From: Lasiodiplodia sp. COLG20
Lineage: Eukaryota; Ascomycota; Dothideomycetes; Botryosphaeriales; Botryosphaeriaceae
Assembly: GCA_009801085.1 (NCBI GenBank)
Contig: VNWV01000070.1
Coordinates: 1 to 26,789, forward strand
Length of the DNA stretch: 26,789 bases
Direction of reading: 5' to 3'
Below, piece by piece: positions 1-10,477 of the stretch (within the stretch, counting starts at the first letter, position 1; each line of letters starts with the position of its first letter). Position numbers and translations under genes: made by a program. Below the pieces are notes generated by a model. It was not told the origin of the DNA and did not search any database. It saw only the letters and a list, made by a program, of their open reading frames with translations.

Positions 1-260
1 CAGGCAAGCAAAATGCCGCGCTGGTGAGGAGAGTACTGTTGATTTGGAGCATGAGGACCGAAGAGCTCCTTCAAAGGCGTGCGTTGCGGCGGCATGAGGG
101 TGGTGCAAAGAAGGCGTGTTGCTGCGCGTCGCGATTTTGACGCGCGCGCGCGCGGTGGACCGTGCGAGAACTTTTGTCTTAGTACTGTACAACCGTACAA
201 AAATTCCTTCACCGCTATATGTATTTGAATGATATACCGTAAATTGTAAAGGTATCACAT

Positions 261-941
261 TCAGAAGGTAGACCCGACACTATTGTTCCTGTCATCCATG
301 TCGTCATCGTCTAATGCCTCTGATCCCTCCATCGGCACCAAGCTCTCTAGTGCCCGATTGACACCCTCCTCGATGTAATCGGCAATTCTATCCTGTATAC
401 TGGGATCCTCCTCCTCTAGTTTCGCCGATTCTGGCGGTCCTCCATCTTCATCATCGCCAGTATCGGGGTAGATACTGCGGCTGGAATCCGTTCTGCCCGA
501 GGATTCAGAGGGAGGTCTCAGGAAGGAGAGCTTGGTGGTGTTTTGTGCCTCGATTGCTGCAGCTTGCACTTCAACATGGTACCTTTGGGCGCCCATGCCG
601 CGTAGTTGCGTTTTCAGTTTCTTGACCTCGCTTTCGAGTGCGTGAGCCCTTCTCCTGAGCATGATTTCCACCCCTGGTCCCTTAATATCTGCTTCCTCCA
701 AGTTGTCCGTCATCAACACGTACTCGAGGGCTTTCGCGAGTTCAGTGATATCTCCCGCCTGGGTGCTGATGGTTTCCTCGCTTTGTGCATGGGCTCTTTG
801 TAAGTGTTCGTTTCGACGCTTGTATTCTTCAATGAAGTCTTGCTTGCGGCCAAATATGTTCTCGCACGTCTCAGAAATATCCTCTACTCGCTCTGCTAGA
901 CTTCGAACCGACGCGATCAAATCATCGAAGCTGGCTTCCAT
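261..941 (-). CDS. acidic coiled-coil protein, unknown function
   Basis: A 226-residue orphan protein is read from the ATG at 941, which has a good context (A at -3, G at +4). Residues about 5-75 and 93-135 are rich in Glu, Lys, Leu and Ala with heptad-like spacing, as in coiled coils. Residues 140-180 are Ser/Pro/Asp-rich and probably disordered. A short amphipathic stretch (about 181-201) is followed by a very acidic tail with four Asp in a row near residue 211. There is no signal peptide or membrane segment. The frame stays open upstream to about 1060 without an ATG, so an upstream exon is possible. I do not recognise a family; a scaffold or structural role would be a guess. It belongs to a set of coiled-coil orphans in this window but shows no clear sequence identity to the others. 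Confidence 0.6.
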   Translation of the reverse strand: MEASFDDLIASVRSLAERVEDISETCENIFGRKQDFIEEYKRRNEHLQRAHAQSEETISTQAGDITELAKALEYVLMTDNLEEADIKGPGVEIMLRRRAHALESEVKKLKTQLRGMGAQRYHVEVQAAAIEAQNTTKLSFLRPPSESSGRTDSSRSIYPDTGDDEDGGPPESAKLEEEDPSIQDRIADYIEEGVNRALESLVPMEGSEALDDDDMDDRNNSVGSTF

Positions 942-1537
942 GTTGTTTAACCCTGTACATCCAGTGATTTCGTTGTCTTGTTCTGGAAGTCTCGCTATCT
1001 CAGGGTAAACTTTGTAGGTGTCAATCTTGTTCAATGATTTCTTGCGTTGTGAGAAAGTGGAACAAGGCCGGGCTCTCCGTCAGGTACAGAACGACACATC
1101 TCTACTCATTGATTTATACGGAAACAATGGATCTCAAAACTGTGTCATGTCATGGGTTTGGCTCATTGCAATTTACATCAATCCCGCAACAAAAAGATGC
1201 AAGCGCGAACAACAAAGAAAGTAATAAGATGCCACTCTTTCCAACTGCGTCCAAGTTTTCTTCTTTCATACCCGCATTTGTCATTCCCTTTGTTGCTGTT
1301 ACCAAACTCTGCTCATCGCCGCCCGGCACGTCGGCTTATTCGGCTGATGTAGTGAGTTACAGCGTTACAGCTATGCGTGAATAGCTATCTGAAAGATTGG
1401 TAGCTCGATAGCAACAACAATATGTGCGGAAATGCGATGCAAAGCGTTGAGTATGATACCTGGTTGGGTTGCGAGAAATGGATTGTTCGTGAAGTAGAAG
1501 TCACTCGGCCGAAGCTTTGGAACTAGTGCTTGAGAAA
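942..1537. other. intergenic, no supported gene
   Basis: This stretch separates the coiled-coil gene from the end of the RNase H gene, both on the minus strand. On the minus strand there is a TATA-like stretch near 1110-1117, suitably placed for the 941 start or for a start slightly upstream of it. The short open frames on both strands lack convincing ATG starts and composition. Nothing else is seen. Confidence 0.5.
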
Positions 1538-2294
1538 TCACACCAGTCTGCGGAACAATAATCGAATAATACTAAGTTGTCTCCCTGGGTGGTTTAAGCA
1601 TGAAATGTTATCTTTTGTAGCCCGGAAGATATCGGATAACTCACGTTCCAGATGTTGCCGCATCCTTTGCAAGGCTGTGTGCGATTTCGTTACCAGCGAT
1701 TCCCTTGTGACCTGGAATCCAGTGAAATTGAACTCCAACCCCAGCCTGGTGTGCCTCGTGCATGGCCGTTTTGACAGCAGTCGGGAAATGGCATTTTCTG
1801 TTCAGTTTTCTGCCCTGAAGAACCTCGAGTGCGGACTGCGAGTCACTGAAAATTGCGGTTTGCGGGGCTTTGATTTTCTTAGCCATATCAATGGCCATTC
1901 CGATTCCCATGAGCTCAACCGTTTGTATTTTGGAGCGTTGGTCCGGGTCGAGGTGTGCTTGCGAGTATTTGCCCTCAGTAGGTGCAATCGCGGCTGCACC
2001 GAGGCCTTGAATGGTGTCGCTCCCATCCGCATAAATTGCAAGCGGAGGTTTTTGCCGACTGGTAACGCGATTGTGATCTTCGGCAGCTGAAGTTTTAGTG
2101 CCGGCGATGGTGACAGGTAGAGGAGGGAGATCATTGGGCCGTCCGCATTCGAGTTCCTTTGTTGGTGGACTGATGGCTCCATTTCCAAAATGTCTCTGTT
2201 TGGACAGCCCAAAACGCGTGGTGAAGCCCCATCTTGCAACAGCTGGCTTGACTCCCAACGCTAGATGATTGAATTTATTGGGTAGTTGCAACAT
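1538..2294 (-). CDS. stand-alone RNase H type 1 domain protein
   Basis: The N-terminal 85 residues are unrecognised; the RNase H fold follows. Residues about 87-210 carry the RNase H-I signature: D90 in a YADGS strand, E127 at the start of the long helix, D151 in an SDSQSAL strand, and the WIPGHKG...GNE...LAK block near 192-210. This fold cleaves RNA in RNA:DNA hybrids. The fourth metal-binding Asp expected in the last helix is replaced by His (H206). The start is the ATG at 2294. The unspliced frame stops at 1641, but that TGA lies inside a strong GTGAGT donor (1644-1639). Removing 1644-1548 (97 nt, CAG acceptor) gives exons 2294-1645 and 1547-1538 and a 219-residue protein. The domain resembles the C-terminal RNase H of fungal LINE elements, but no reverse transcriptase is adjacent, so this is a derived or captured domain rather than an intact transposon. 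Confidence 0.7.
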
Positions 2295-4775
2295 TGATTG
2301 AATTGACAAGGCGCGGTTTCAGGTTCTTTTGATGAAATTAATTGAACTGAAAATCGTGAGGCAAGAAAGAAGTGGCTAGTCACTGTGAAGTTGAGATGTC
2401 TTGATGCCAAATTGACCGCTTATATACACCGCCGAATTCCCATGACTGCCTCCTGGAGTACCCTCTGCCTTTGCAATCTCTGGGGAGGCTGGTTGGCGTA
2501 ATGCTAATGTGAAGGAGTCCATAGGGTGAAAGACTCTGGGTTACTCACCAGGAATGTTTCGTCGAGTTATAAAGTGTTCTGACATGACTATGATATGCAA
2601 CATGTGGTGTCCATGCCATATCTCACGCAATATCACGCAAGTGGCAACACTGGGCTCTGCTCACTTTATTCTGGATCGGAACGATCTACAACTGCTTGGT
2701 CCTTTACGCACAACAGTACAGTCAGAGCTGTGCAAGGAAAATCCAGTCTTATCATTAGCATTCGAGGAGAAGAAACTCGTACATTAAGCATCTCTTTAGC
2801 ATTCTTCGAAGGCCTTGCTTAAGGCGATGAGCAGTGCAGTTCATTGAAGGCACGGAGAGGATGGGAGGCCGGTCTTGCCATGCAGTGGTAAGAGGAGCAT
2901 AATGGCGTATCCCATGGATCTCGAGATAGTTTGTTGCACTGTGTTCCCGCCACCACCCATAATCCTGTCATTCTTTGAATGTTTTTCTCCGCCACAATCC
3001 AAAACGTCAGCCAGCATAGGACTCACTTGAACAGTCCATTCCTGTTAATATTTTGGGACCCCAGGGACATTTCAGCCTTGAAAGAATTGTTCAACTCCTT
3101 TTTCGAGGCAAATATCGTTCAGGGATAGTGGTATTCCCTTCCTTCTGTGAGCCTTCTGTTTTAAGTAGAGAGGGCGAGTATGGAGAGACAAAAAAAAAAT
3201 ACATCGTCGATTTTGCATCAGCAGAATTTTTGGTAAGCTCAGACTTGGGATGATTGTATCCCTTTTGTACTGCTTCAAAGGCCATGCGAGGACGGGTAAC
3301 ATTCTTGGCTCGCGCACATTCCGAAAGATAGTGGCTTCATCATATCGATTACGCTTATCCTTATCTACCACCAATAGCAGTCCTACTTCTCATCGCAAGG
3401 TACGATTTGCGAGCGATATATATATAGTGATTTGCTTCGCCCAAAAGTATGAATGTAAAGCATCAATGATCTCTTTTATTCATATTATAATCGTGTGAAA
3501 TTTAGTCTTAATAGTGTTTCTATCCCATGTCATTTGTTCTGTTCTCCTCGAAACCCGCCTTCACGATATTCCGTCAACATGTTTGCTAGATACAAAAGCA
3601 ACCTAGTGAGTTGGGCGTTCCCGGTTTGTACTCGTCTAGGAATGGCGACTGATGGAGTTTTCCTAAAAACACCAGCACCCCGCAAGTCGACAATATCTAC
3701 CCGGCCCGTTTGGGGAAATTAGAACCACACGTCCGACTCCACTCTCGAGGACGTACAGGCCACCGGGGGCCGGTTCATCATCAGCTCTGAGAAGGCTCGG
3801 TGTTCGTTACAATGAAGCACGGAACGCGAGGAGACTTCCATGCCAAATCCTCTCAAAGTTTCTATCTTGCAAGGAAACAGTCAATCAACATCCAGGCAAG
3901 GAAGCCAGTCGACAGTCAAGAACGAAATCTACTTCTGGCATGACTTATTTATTTCCCGCAACGCAGATGCCGTTCCTCATGGCTGGATTTTGCTGCTTTT
4001 TCTTCACTTGACAGAGGCCTCCGAAAACCGTCCAAGCAATCATCTTACGGACACGTATCTCAGATGAGCCATCATGTACTGTAGCTTGGTGTAACGTTTG
4101 CTGCATCTCCCGAGGGACCAATAGACGCGCGCTATCTATCTCGGTTGCAGCATGGTTCCCGGCACTGTGGTTGGCGGAGATATGCGAGACGAGAATGAAA
4201 GACTGTGTCCAATGTTCCTGCAGCAGATCGCGCATCGACGCGGCGTTTTGGCCGAGACGGATGTAAGTCGCAGATGAACGGGGGGAAAAAGTGAAAGACG
4301 AGGAATACCTCTCCCTGGTTGCTGAGACTCTGTGACCTGTCACAAACAGTGCTTCCGCCTAAATAGGAATTGATACAATATACGCGCAGGACGGCAGGAG
4401 CGAAGGCCGACAGCGTATTTGGAGAAAGGGGTCCGCATCGAGGTGTTCTTGGTGCAGCCGCCTCTCGGAGGAAATACTCTAGTACGCCGGAAGGAGGAAC
4501 CGACGCTGCAACGGTCTTGCATCCGTGCAAGGAACGCTGCAAGGCTGGTCAGACAGCTGCCAACCATCTGTGGTACAGGACACGCAGAAGATGACAACGC
4601 TAGCGACTTTCCGCATTCAGCTGTTGCTACTACGAGCCCTTTCCCGCAGCTTTCTCCCAAGTCCCCCCCTTTCTCGAGCGCGCCAGCACCACCAGACATG
4701 TTACGCAATGAGACGTCCGGCGCATGAGGGGATCAGCAAATGACATCAGCGGCGTTTCGCAATCGCCGCTCTCTC
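2295..4775. other. long intergenic region, no confident gene
   Basis: No convincing gene was found in about 2.5 kb. Frames are short and mostly start with GTG or TTG, which a fungal nuclear gene would not use. The best remnant is on the minus strand at 3945-4229: an ATG at 4229 opens 94 residues with mixed, non-repetitive composition, but no family is recognised. A ten-base A run lies near 3188-3197. A plus-strand ATG at 3580 is followed nine codons later by a GTGAGT donor-like site, too little to call. GC content rises visibly from about 4380 onward. Confidence 0.4.
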
Positions 4776-5087
4776 TCACGCAAAGCGCACCATCTTCCGT
4801 CCAGCAGCAGATGGAGCCTTCCCTCTTTCATCGTCCCGTCTCCGCTTCTCCGTCTTCGCCGCCGCCTGGGGAGTAGTAGAAGTGACGTTTCCGCCGTGTT
4901 CCACCGTCACCGCTGCTGCCGTCCGGTCCGACCCGACGTGCGGCATCAAGACCTTCGCCTCGATGGCCTCGCCGGCGAGTTCGCCGCGCAGGTGGTCAGG
5001 CGGACCGGGGCCGCCGGGCTTCTCTTGCATAAGCCGCAGGAGGAACATGCCCGTGAAGCCGTCCAGGCGGAAGGTTGTTGTCGTCAT
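4776..5087 (-). CDS. small basic-tailed protein, unknown function
   Basis: A 103-residue frame starts at an ATG (5087) with context ACACCATG. The first 60 codons are strongly biased to C or G in the third position (for example TTC, CGC, CTG, GAC, GGC, ATC), as expected for a real gene and better than the Arg-rich antisense frame. The N-terminal half has a hydrophobic patch around residues 11-20 and a Gly/Pro-rich turn; the C-terminal third is basic (Lys/Arg-rich around 78-100) and probably disordered. The stop overlaps a possible GTGAGA donor, so a further exon downstream cannot be excluded. AT-rich TATA-like sequence lies about 90-120 bases upstream on the same strand. No family is recognised. 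Confidence 0.45.
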   Translation of the reverse strand: MTTTTFRLDGFTGMFLLRLMQEKPGGPGPPDHLRGELAGEAIEAKVLMPHVGSDRTAAAVTVEHGGNVTSTTPQAAAKTEKRRRDDERGKAPSAAGRKMVRFA

Positions 5088-5877
5088 GGTGTTCGGCGGA
5101 GACGCTTCCGCTGGATGATGATGGTGATCGGGAGCAGACCCGGGGGTCGGGATAGGCTACCGTATAGTTAGCGAGGAAGAGAGCGGAAAGTATAGTATAG
5201 TGTATCATCCACAACCCTGCTGGCGATCATGACGGGATTATGCTTTTTTCTTTTTTGTTCCGTTCGGTTACATGCGGCTCAACGGAGATACCGGGGGCAG
5301 GGTGGGAGGAAAAGTGAGACGTACTGGGACGAAGGGCCGGTGTGACGTGGTGCTTTGGGAGGACTGAGGCCCAAAATTCGACCGGGGTAGGTTGGCGTGG
5401 AGGTGGTGCTGTGCTTGCTCGTAGCGGCGCTGGGCTGTGGTTTCGCGGGCTGGATTTGGAATGCGGAGGCTCCGCGGAGGCTCGATGGGGGCCTGACGGT
5501 CCATCGGGCTGGGAAAAGAAAAGGATGGATGGGGGGGCTGTGGGAAAAGGTTTTTTTCACCCTGCCCGGCACGCGGGTGGTGGCGGCAGGCATGTAGGCG
5601 ACGGGAAGCTGCAGCTGAGCGGTCACGTCGCGGCCGGGAGACCACCGGTGAGACGGCCTGGGCGTCACCGGTAGAGCCATGGCGCGGAGATGCCGATGGA
5701 GACAAGAGCGTTGAGGTCGAATGAAATCATGGTGCTCGCCGGTGAGGTGGGGAGAAGGTATGTGGAGACGCACTCCTCGTGTCGACCGGTCGCTAGGTAC
5801 GGCCCGGCCCGGCTGGTGGGCTCCACTGCGCGCGGCTTTTTTCTACGTCATGTCATAGCCCTCAGCTGTGAGGTAGA
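5088..5877. other. GC-rich intergenic block
   Basis: Several overlapping open frames exist on both strands because the sequence is GC-rich, with strong purine/pyrimidine asymmetry (the minus strand is rich in C and T). None starts with a well-placed ATG and reads like protein. It may hold the promoter and 5' leader of the 4776-5087 gene and of something to the right. No function is assigned. Confidence 0.35.
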
Positions 5878-6108
5878 ATGGAAAAAGGCCTGGGCGTCTT
5901 CCTCCTCCTCACATTTGCTTTCGCTGGCCTCGCAGAAGTAGTGAGATGCGGATCATTGCTCCAGATCACACAGTCACGTGTGTGGCTGGCGAGCGGGCGG
6001 GCTAGACAGCGGGACGGAGCGGGAACAGTGTGCTTATCAAGCTGCCTCACTCAGCCCGAGATTATCGCGATCACTTCGACTCTGTCACATTTCACCGGGA
6101 ATAACTAA
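5878..6108 (+). CDS. candidate small secreted protein (weak)
   Basis: A 76-residue frame starts at an ATG with strong context (A at -3, G at +4). Its first 20 or so residues look like a secretion signal: a Lys near the N-terminus, a hydrophobic core (VFLLLTFAFAG) and an Ala/Gly-rich end. The rest is short, with three Cys residues and no recognisable domain. Small secreted proteins are common in fungi, but a frame of this size can arise by chance. No intron or polyadenylation signal supports it. Confidence 0.2.
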   Translation: MEKGLGVFLLLTFAFAGLAEVVRCGSLLQITQSRVWLASGRARQRDGAGTVCLSSCLTQPEIIAITSTLSHFTGNN

Positions 6109-8132
6109 TGGCTATAGCTTTTCGACTGTTGACCGGATGCAATAAACAAATTCTCCGCATGGCGGCGACGATCGTAAACAGAGAGCAGGGATGTTCGCAG
6201 CTGTGGCAACACAGTTGCCGATGAGGGCATGTATCCGACGCGCCCACACCCAACCAGATGTTTGCCCTGAGACGGGCCAGCTGTTTCGCCGCCCCGCCTA
6301 TCGCTCTGCCCGCTATCGTTTTTGAAGCCCCGCTGATGCTCACTTGCTACTTACTCCAGCCTTGCTGATTTGTCCCCATCCATCGCCACCCATAACAGAA
6401 TTATCGCCTAGTCTGACAAGCTTCGTCATCCTGGAGAGGTTTGCGACCGCAACAGTTCGTGCGCCTGCCGCTTACTCGCCACCCATGCGAACTTAGCTAA
6501 TATTGCCAAGGAAACCTGCTCCATTCTGTCGTATTTACATGCACAATTCCTATCTTGCGTTAGTGGACATTCTGAAAGCCCCTTCCAATACCCGACCGCC
6601 TTGACGAGGGCCAGATCTCGGAAAGCATTGCGGAGACTGCCCCCATGTCGCCCGCGCGCAGACCGCTTCGAGTTGTGCTATGCTATGTACGGGGATGTGA
6701 TCGCTCAAGTGGGGATTTCGCTTAATCTTTCTGCCACAAGATCAGCTGGCTTCTATCGTCATTTGACAATGTGCACTGGGTCCACGGGACAAAAGTCCGG
6801 ACCTATAAGCTCCGGGCGATTTTGACCTCTCTGGGTATGGTAGCACCTTCCACAACCAGTTCGACCTTCTTCTTTACGCAGTAAAGTTTCATCAGATATT
6901 ACCATTCACACGAGAATGCTGCATTTGGCTAGGGAACAGGAAAATACACGAGCGCTTTCTTTCGTGGTGTGCATGGACTTAACCTTGAACTAATGCTTCT
7001 AACTTTGTGTCTGGGTCTGGGGAGGGAAGCTGGCTCTCCCGGCCAACTAGCCCGAATATCGGCCACTTTCCTCAGCATTGGGGAGCTTGGATCCCTTCCT
7101 CCGCTGTCTGCGCTAATGCATGCCTACTTGATTGAGTGGCCCTCCTGTCACCCGGCATCTTGCGTGCTTCAGCCTCGCAGCTCCTCTGCTAATTCACTCT
7201 CACATCACAGGCGGGTCGAGATTGCTATATATATGGTCCAGACAAGGACTTCTGTCGGCATTGCCAGCTCAGTCAATAGAGCGGCTCCCGACAGCTCGAA
7301 TAAATCCTGGATTGCTGGAAATCTGCACGGTTGGTGTGAGATCGGGTGCAGGCCCTGGATTCATGCTTCTTGCTACTGCATCACCTTCTCCTCTCCCTTT
7401 TATTCGTCTTCTCCCACTTTCAGACCGGAAGTAACTGCAGTCAACAACACATATCCTATGCGCCTGCATCTCCTCCTTCATGATGACTCTGTATCCAGAC
7501 AAGGAAGCACTCCCTACAAATTCCTGCGTGGTCTACATGTACAACTAACTCTCCCTCTTAATCAACAGTCACTCAAATATATCTAGTCGCGTATGCGCCG
7601 AGACCTAAATTGAACCTCAGAAATACTAGACCTACAGGAGTATATAGTTGGCTCCTTCGTACGCCAGGGCCTTTTCTTTCTAATCTCGAGGTACCCTTTT
7701 CTTTTCTAAGCATTTCAGCCAAAACTATATCAAGCCACGTACCGACCAATACCGTATTAGTGGGTGAAAGAATCGTCCATTCGGACATAAATTCACATGG
7801 CTCCGAGCAGAGTCATGGTAGCAAAGGTCTCAACTCCCGCCTTTCTTAAAACACTAAGCAGAGAGACTATATCTGATCTCAAAGTCAGAGATAAGTACTC
7901 AAGCTTTAAACCAAGTATTTCCCAATCTCACGTTGTTCCACCGTCGCCGGGCAGTGCCAAGGGCGCACAATCATCACGGGCAGCCTTGGCGCTGTGTAAA
8001 ACCAAAACACCCCTCCCTGTGCTCTCCTTTCTCCTTTACCCAAATGGAAACAGCGGAGTACGGAATTACTTGCACTCAGCCCTCCGAAATCGCCCCCCAG
8101 CAGGCCCTACATACTCAGCTCAGCGTCCTGCC
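6109..8132. other. intergenic, no confident gene
   Basis: The longest frame here runs over 6993-7586 on the plus strand from an ATG (about 197 residues). It is Ser/Leu/Pro-rich, has no domain, and alternates between unrelated compositions, so it is probably chance. A TATATATA tract lies near 7224. Pyrimidine-rich sequence over about 7990-8130 fits a 5' leader for the gene starting at 8133. An in-frame ATG at 7797 could extend that gene by 112 residues. Confidence 0.35.
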
Positions 8133-8573
8133 ATGCCATTCGACACTGATGCCTCCATCACCAACATCACGGCGATCCGCAAAGACCTCGATCCGCTGCA
8201 CACCGGGTCGCCGCATGCGCAGACGCAAAACGAGATAGGAGCGAGAATCCAAGCCGTGCTTAGAGACATCATCGCCAACTGCCATTCCACCTACAGTCCC
8301 GCCGAGCGCCACGAATACTGCGAGAGACTCGGCAACGCGGTGACGGAGCTGCAGGGCGCGAGTGTGTGAGTAGTGCAATCGTCTTTCTGATCCCCGAGAC
8401 TTTTCTCATCAATGCGCTCACACAGTGGTCATAGGGAAGATCAGATCCGCCGCTGCGCTTTGAAGTGCAGGTACATTTTGGGATGTCTGCTCGGATACCT
8501 GGAGTCTGCGAGACAAAGAGATCTTGGAACAAAGCCGGACAGGACGATGACGATACAAAATGGGATTGAATAA
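8133..8573 (+). CDS. small two-exon protein, unknown function
   Basis: The ATG at 8133 has G at -3 and follows a pyrimidine-rich leader. Exon 1 (8133-8365) ends at a GTGAGT donor whose second to fourth bases form the TGA that would stop the unspliced frame after 78 residues. A 60-nt intron (8366-8425) has a GCTCAC branch-like site and a CACAG acceptor. Exon 2 (8426-8573) stays open for 49 codons to a TAA, giving 126 residues. Exon 1 encodes a helical segment with a Cys-His and Tyr/Glu-rich part around residues 45-72; exon 2 is basic with a hydrophobic stretch (YILGCLLGYL). No family is recognised. The frame is also open upstream to an ATG at 7797, so the N-terminus is uncertain. Confidence 0.5.
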
Positions 8574-8881
8574 TGGGAAACGTTTGCGGAGATTCATAGA
8601 GCCTATGAATTCGGGATTGGGAAAGGCCGCGTTGCTTAGACGGAGGCGTCGTGTTGCTGGCGTTGGGGCGCATTTTGGATCTTTGCTTGACTCAATCCGC
8701 TCAATGAATGGATTATCAGTAATCCCACATCACATAGTCCTTAGCGTAAGCCTCAAGTTGTTGCTTTTAGCTGGCATTGGAAAAGTCGAGAATGATGACT
8801 AGAAAAGGGGCAAATATTTCCACTACTACAATGATATTTGGTCTACTACTACAGTACTAAACCTCCTGGGGCTTCTTAGAT
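8574..8881. other. convergent intergenic region
   Basis: This 308-bp gap lies between two genes that converge. It holds an imperfect direct repeat of a CTACTACTACA-type motif at about 8820-8855 in AT-rich sequence, which may form part of the 3' ends. No canonical AATAAA is seen on the strand of either gene. Confidence 0.4.
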
Positions 8882-10477
8882 CTACCATGCTGACTTGTTG
8901 AACTGGGTGAGAACAATGACAGCCTCATCAAGAGCCTCAGTATTCTTTAGTCCGAAGCGCCCGTACTGCTTCTCAGCCTGGCTGATAACGGCTTGTATAT
9001 CTTGCGCTGCTCGTAACGACCCGACAGTGACGTCCATGGCCGATATTTGGATCTTTTCAATATTTTCCAGCAACTGTGCGAGTCGCATCGGGAGAAGCAC
9101 CTGTGCCGGGAGCACCCAGCTGCCCACTACCTGGAGCACCCTATTGACCACCGCTGGAAACGGCATAGCGTGCTGCCAATTATCGCTACTCTCCTTTGTT
9201 CTCAGCTCTGTGACAGCTTTGCACTGCTTCTGCAACACACCGAGGTCCTTTTCCAGAGTTTCCAAGAAAGCAATCAGATCAGGCGTTTCTGACAAAATGT
9301 TCTTCATAAAGAGGCGAATCTCTTGCTTGGCTGCTTTCCGTTCTGCAGAGGTGAGAGAACTATCCGGGGAGAGCCCTCTGTCCGTTGTGTTCTGCCGCAT
9401 GGAAGCCCATTTTTGGAGGGTTGGTTTGTTGGACAAATTGACACTGGTGACTATTTTCTGTACAATGTCAAAAGACTTCTTGAGCGATCTGAAAGAGAAG
9501 AAAGAACGGGTTAGCTCAGTTGCTACATTTCATACTGGATCATGAGGCCTTACTCGCTTATAGGGTCGAAAGTTTCATCAACTTTTTGAAGAGACAGGTA
9601 GATGTCTTCCTTGTCTGTTAAGTTGCTCTTCCTGACCAACGTAGAGACCTCGCTAATGCCCAATTTTCTGTCATGGACGGAGTCCCTTAGTTCATTCGCA
9701 TTGGCTGCTTGATCGTAAAGATAGGCAAGGTAATTGTGAAATTCGCCCAACGGGGTAGAAGCAAGAGAGGTAGACAGCTGAGACCGACCGGAGGTCTTGG
9801 GTGACGGTGGGACACTCGAGATCGTAAGATTGGAAGTCACTTTGGTGATTGGGTTCTTGCTATCACTGTGTTGGGACTGTATGATGTGGACCTCTTCCTT
9901 ATGGCTCTGCTCTGGCAGGCAATAACCCAAAACCTGCAGAGGAGTAGTCAAGACGTTTGAGCCGCAGATACGGGTGTCTCTCTGTGGGACGTCATCAATG
10001 ACGAGAGTCGACAAGATATAGCCAGCGACAGAGATAGCAATTGCCCATCTCAGAGCTCGCCAGAGCACGGTGGATATGATCTCTAAACCCTCAAAAGTAT
10101 CGTTGCGGTCTCTCTTTTCGCGCTTTCTCTCCTTGGCTCCATGATCGATATTGTGCATTCTCCCTAGTAGCTGTCAATATCAATTGCTTTAGAGGGCATG
10201 ATGTGTTTAGCTCACCACGGGGATTGTATAAGTATGAGTAGTGCGGAACACGCTTATATGAAGACTCATGCGGAATTGCGAGATCGTCGTCGGGTCCAGG
10301 CCGTGTGAGTTCGGGACACAGGGCTGTTGCACCATGGCTTATATTGTCCGAGTACCATGTGTAAGAGTTTGACCATCTGCCTTTGCGGGCCCTTCCTGCT
10401 CTTTGCCGTTGTATATCGTGCAGAAATTCCACAGGGCGATCCGGCGTCAGGATATTTCGCGATGCCATGACGTTCAT
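8882..10477 (-). CDS. single-pass membrane protein, unknown function
   Basis: Three exons join in frame to give 492 residues: 10477-10216, 10163-9554 and 9488-8882. Intron 1 (52 nt) has a GTGAGC donor, an ATTGAC branch-like site and a TAG acceptor. Intron 2 (65 nt) has GTAAGG, GCTAAC and TTTCAG. Residues 1-95 are Arg/Tyr-rich; a basic cluster (98-107) precedes a hydrophobic helix at about 127-143, suggesting a cytosolic N-terminus by the positive-inside rule. The following region has Ser/Pro-rich linkers and NxS/T sites, then a long helical C-terminal part (about 300-492) with heptad-like Leu/Glu patterns and a hydrophobic middle stretch. The second ATG (10468, codon 4) has better context (G at -3 and +4) and may be the true start. 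No family is recognised. Confidence 0.7.

Noticed and set aside
140..160. Alternating CG run resembling a microsatellite
   Set aside because: Only about seven repeats; a common low-complexity tract with no associated feature.
3945..4229. Minus-strand 94-residue frame
   Set aside because: It reads acceptably but has no family, no splice signals and no supporting context.
4340..4699. Minus-strand frame of 120 residues in the GC-rich block
   Set aside because: Ser/Arg/Gly-rich with frequent Cys and no codon bias; it competes with equally long frames on the other strand.
4740..5171. Plus-strand 143-residue Arg-rich frame
   Set aside because: It is the antisense shadow of the better codon-biased minus-strand gene at 4776-5087.
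5397..5597. Hydrophobic, signal-like N-terminus on the plus strand
   Set aside because: The frame begins at GTG, has no ATG at the right place, and lies in GC-rich sequence where chance open frames are common.
6993..7586. Plus-strand frame of about 197 residues with a hydrophobic start
   Set aside because: The composition is Ser/Leu/Pro-rich without domain or codon bias, and no splice or polyadenylation signals support it.
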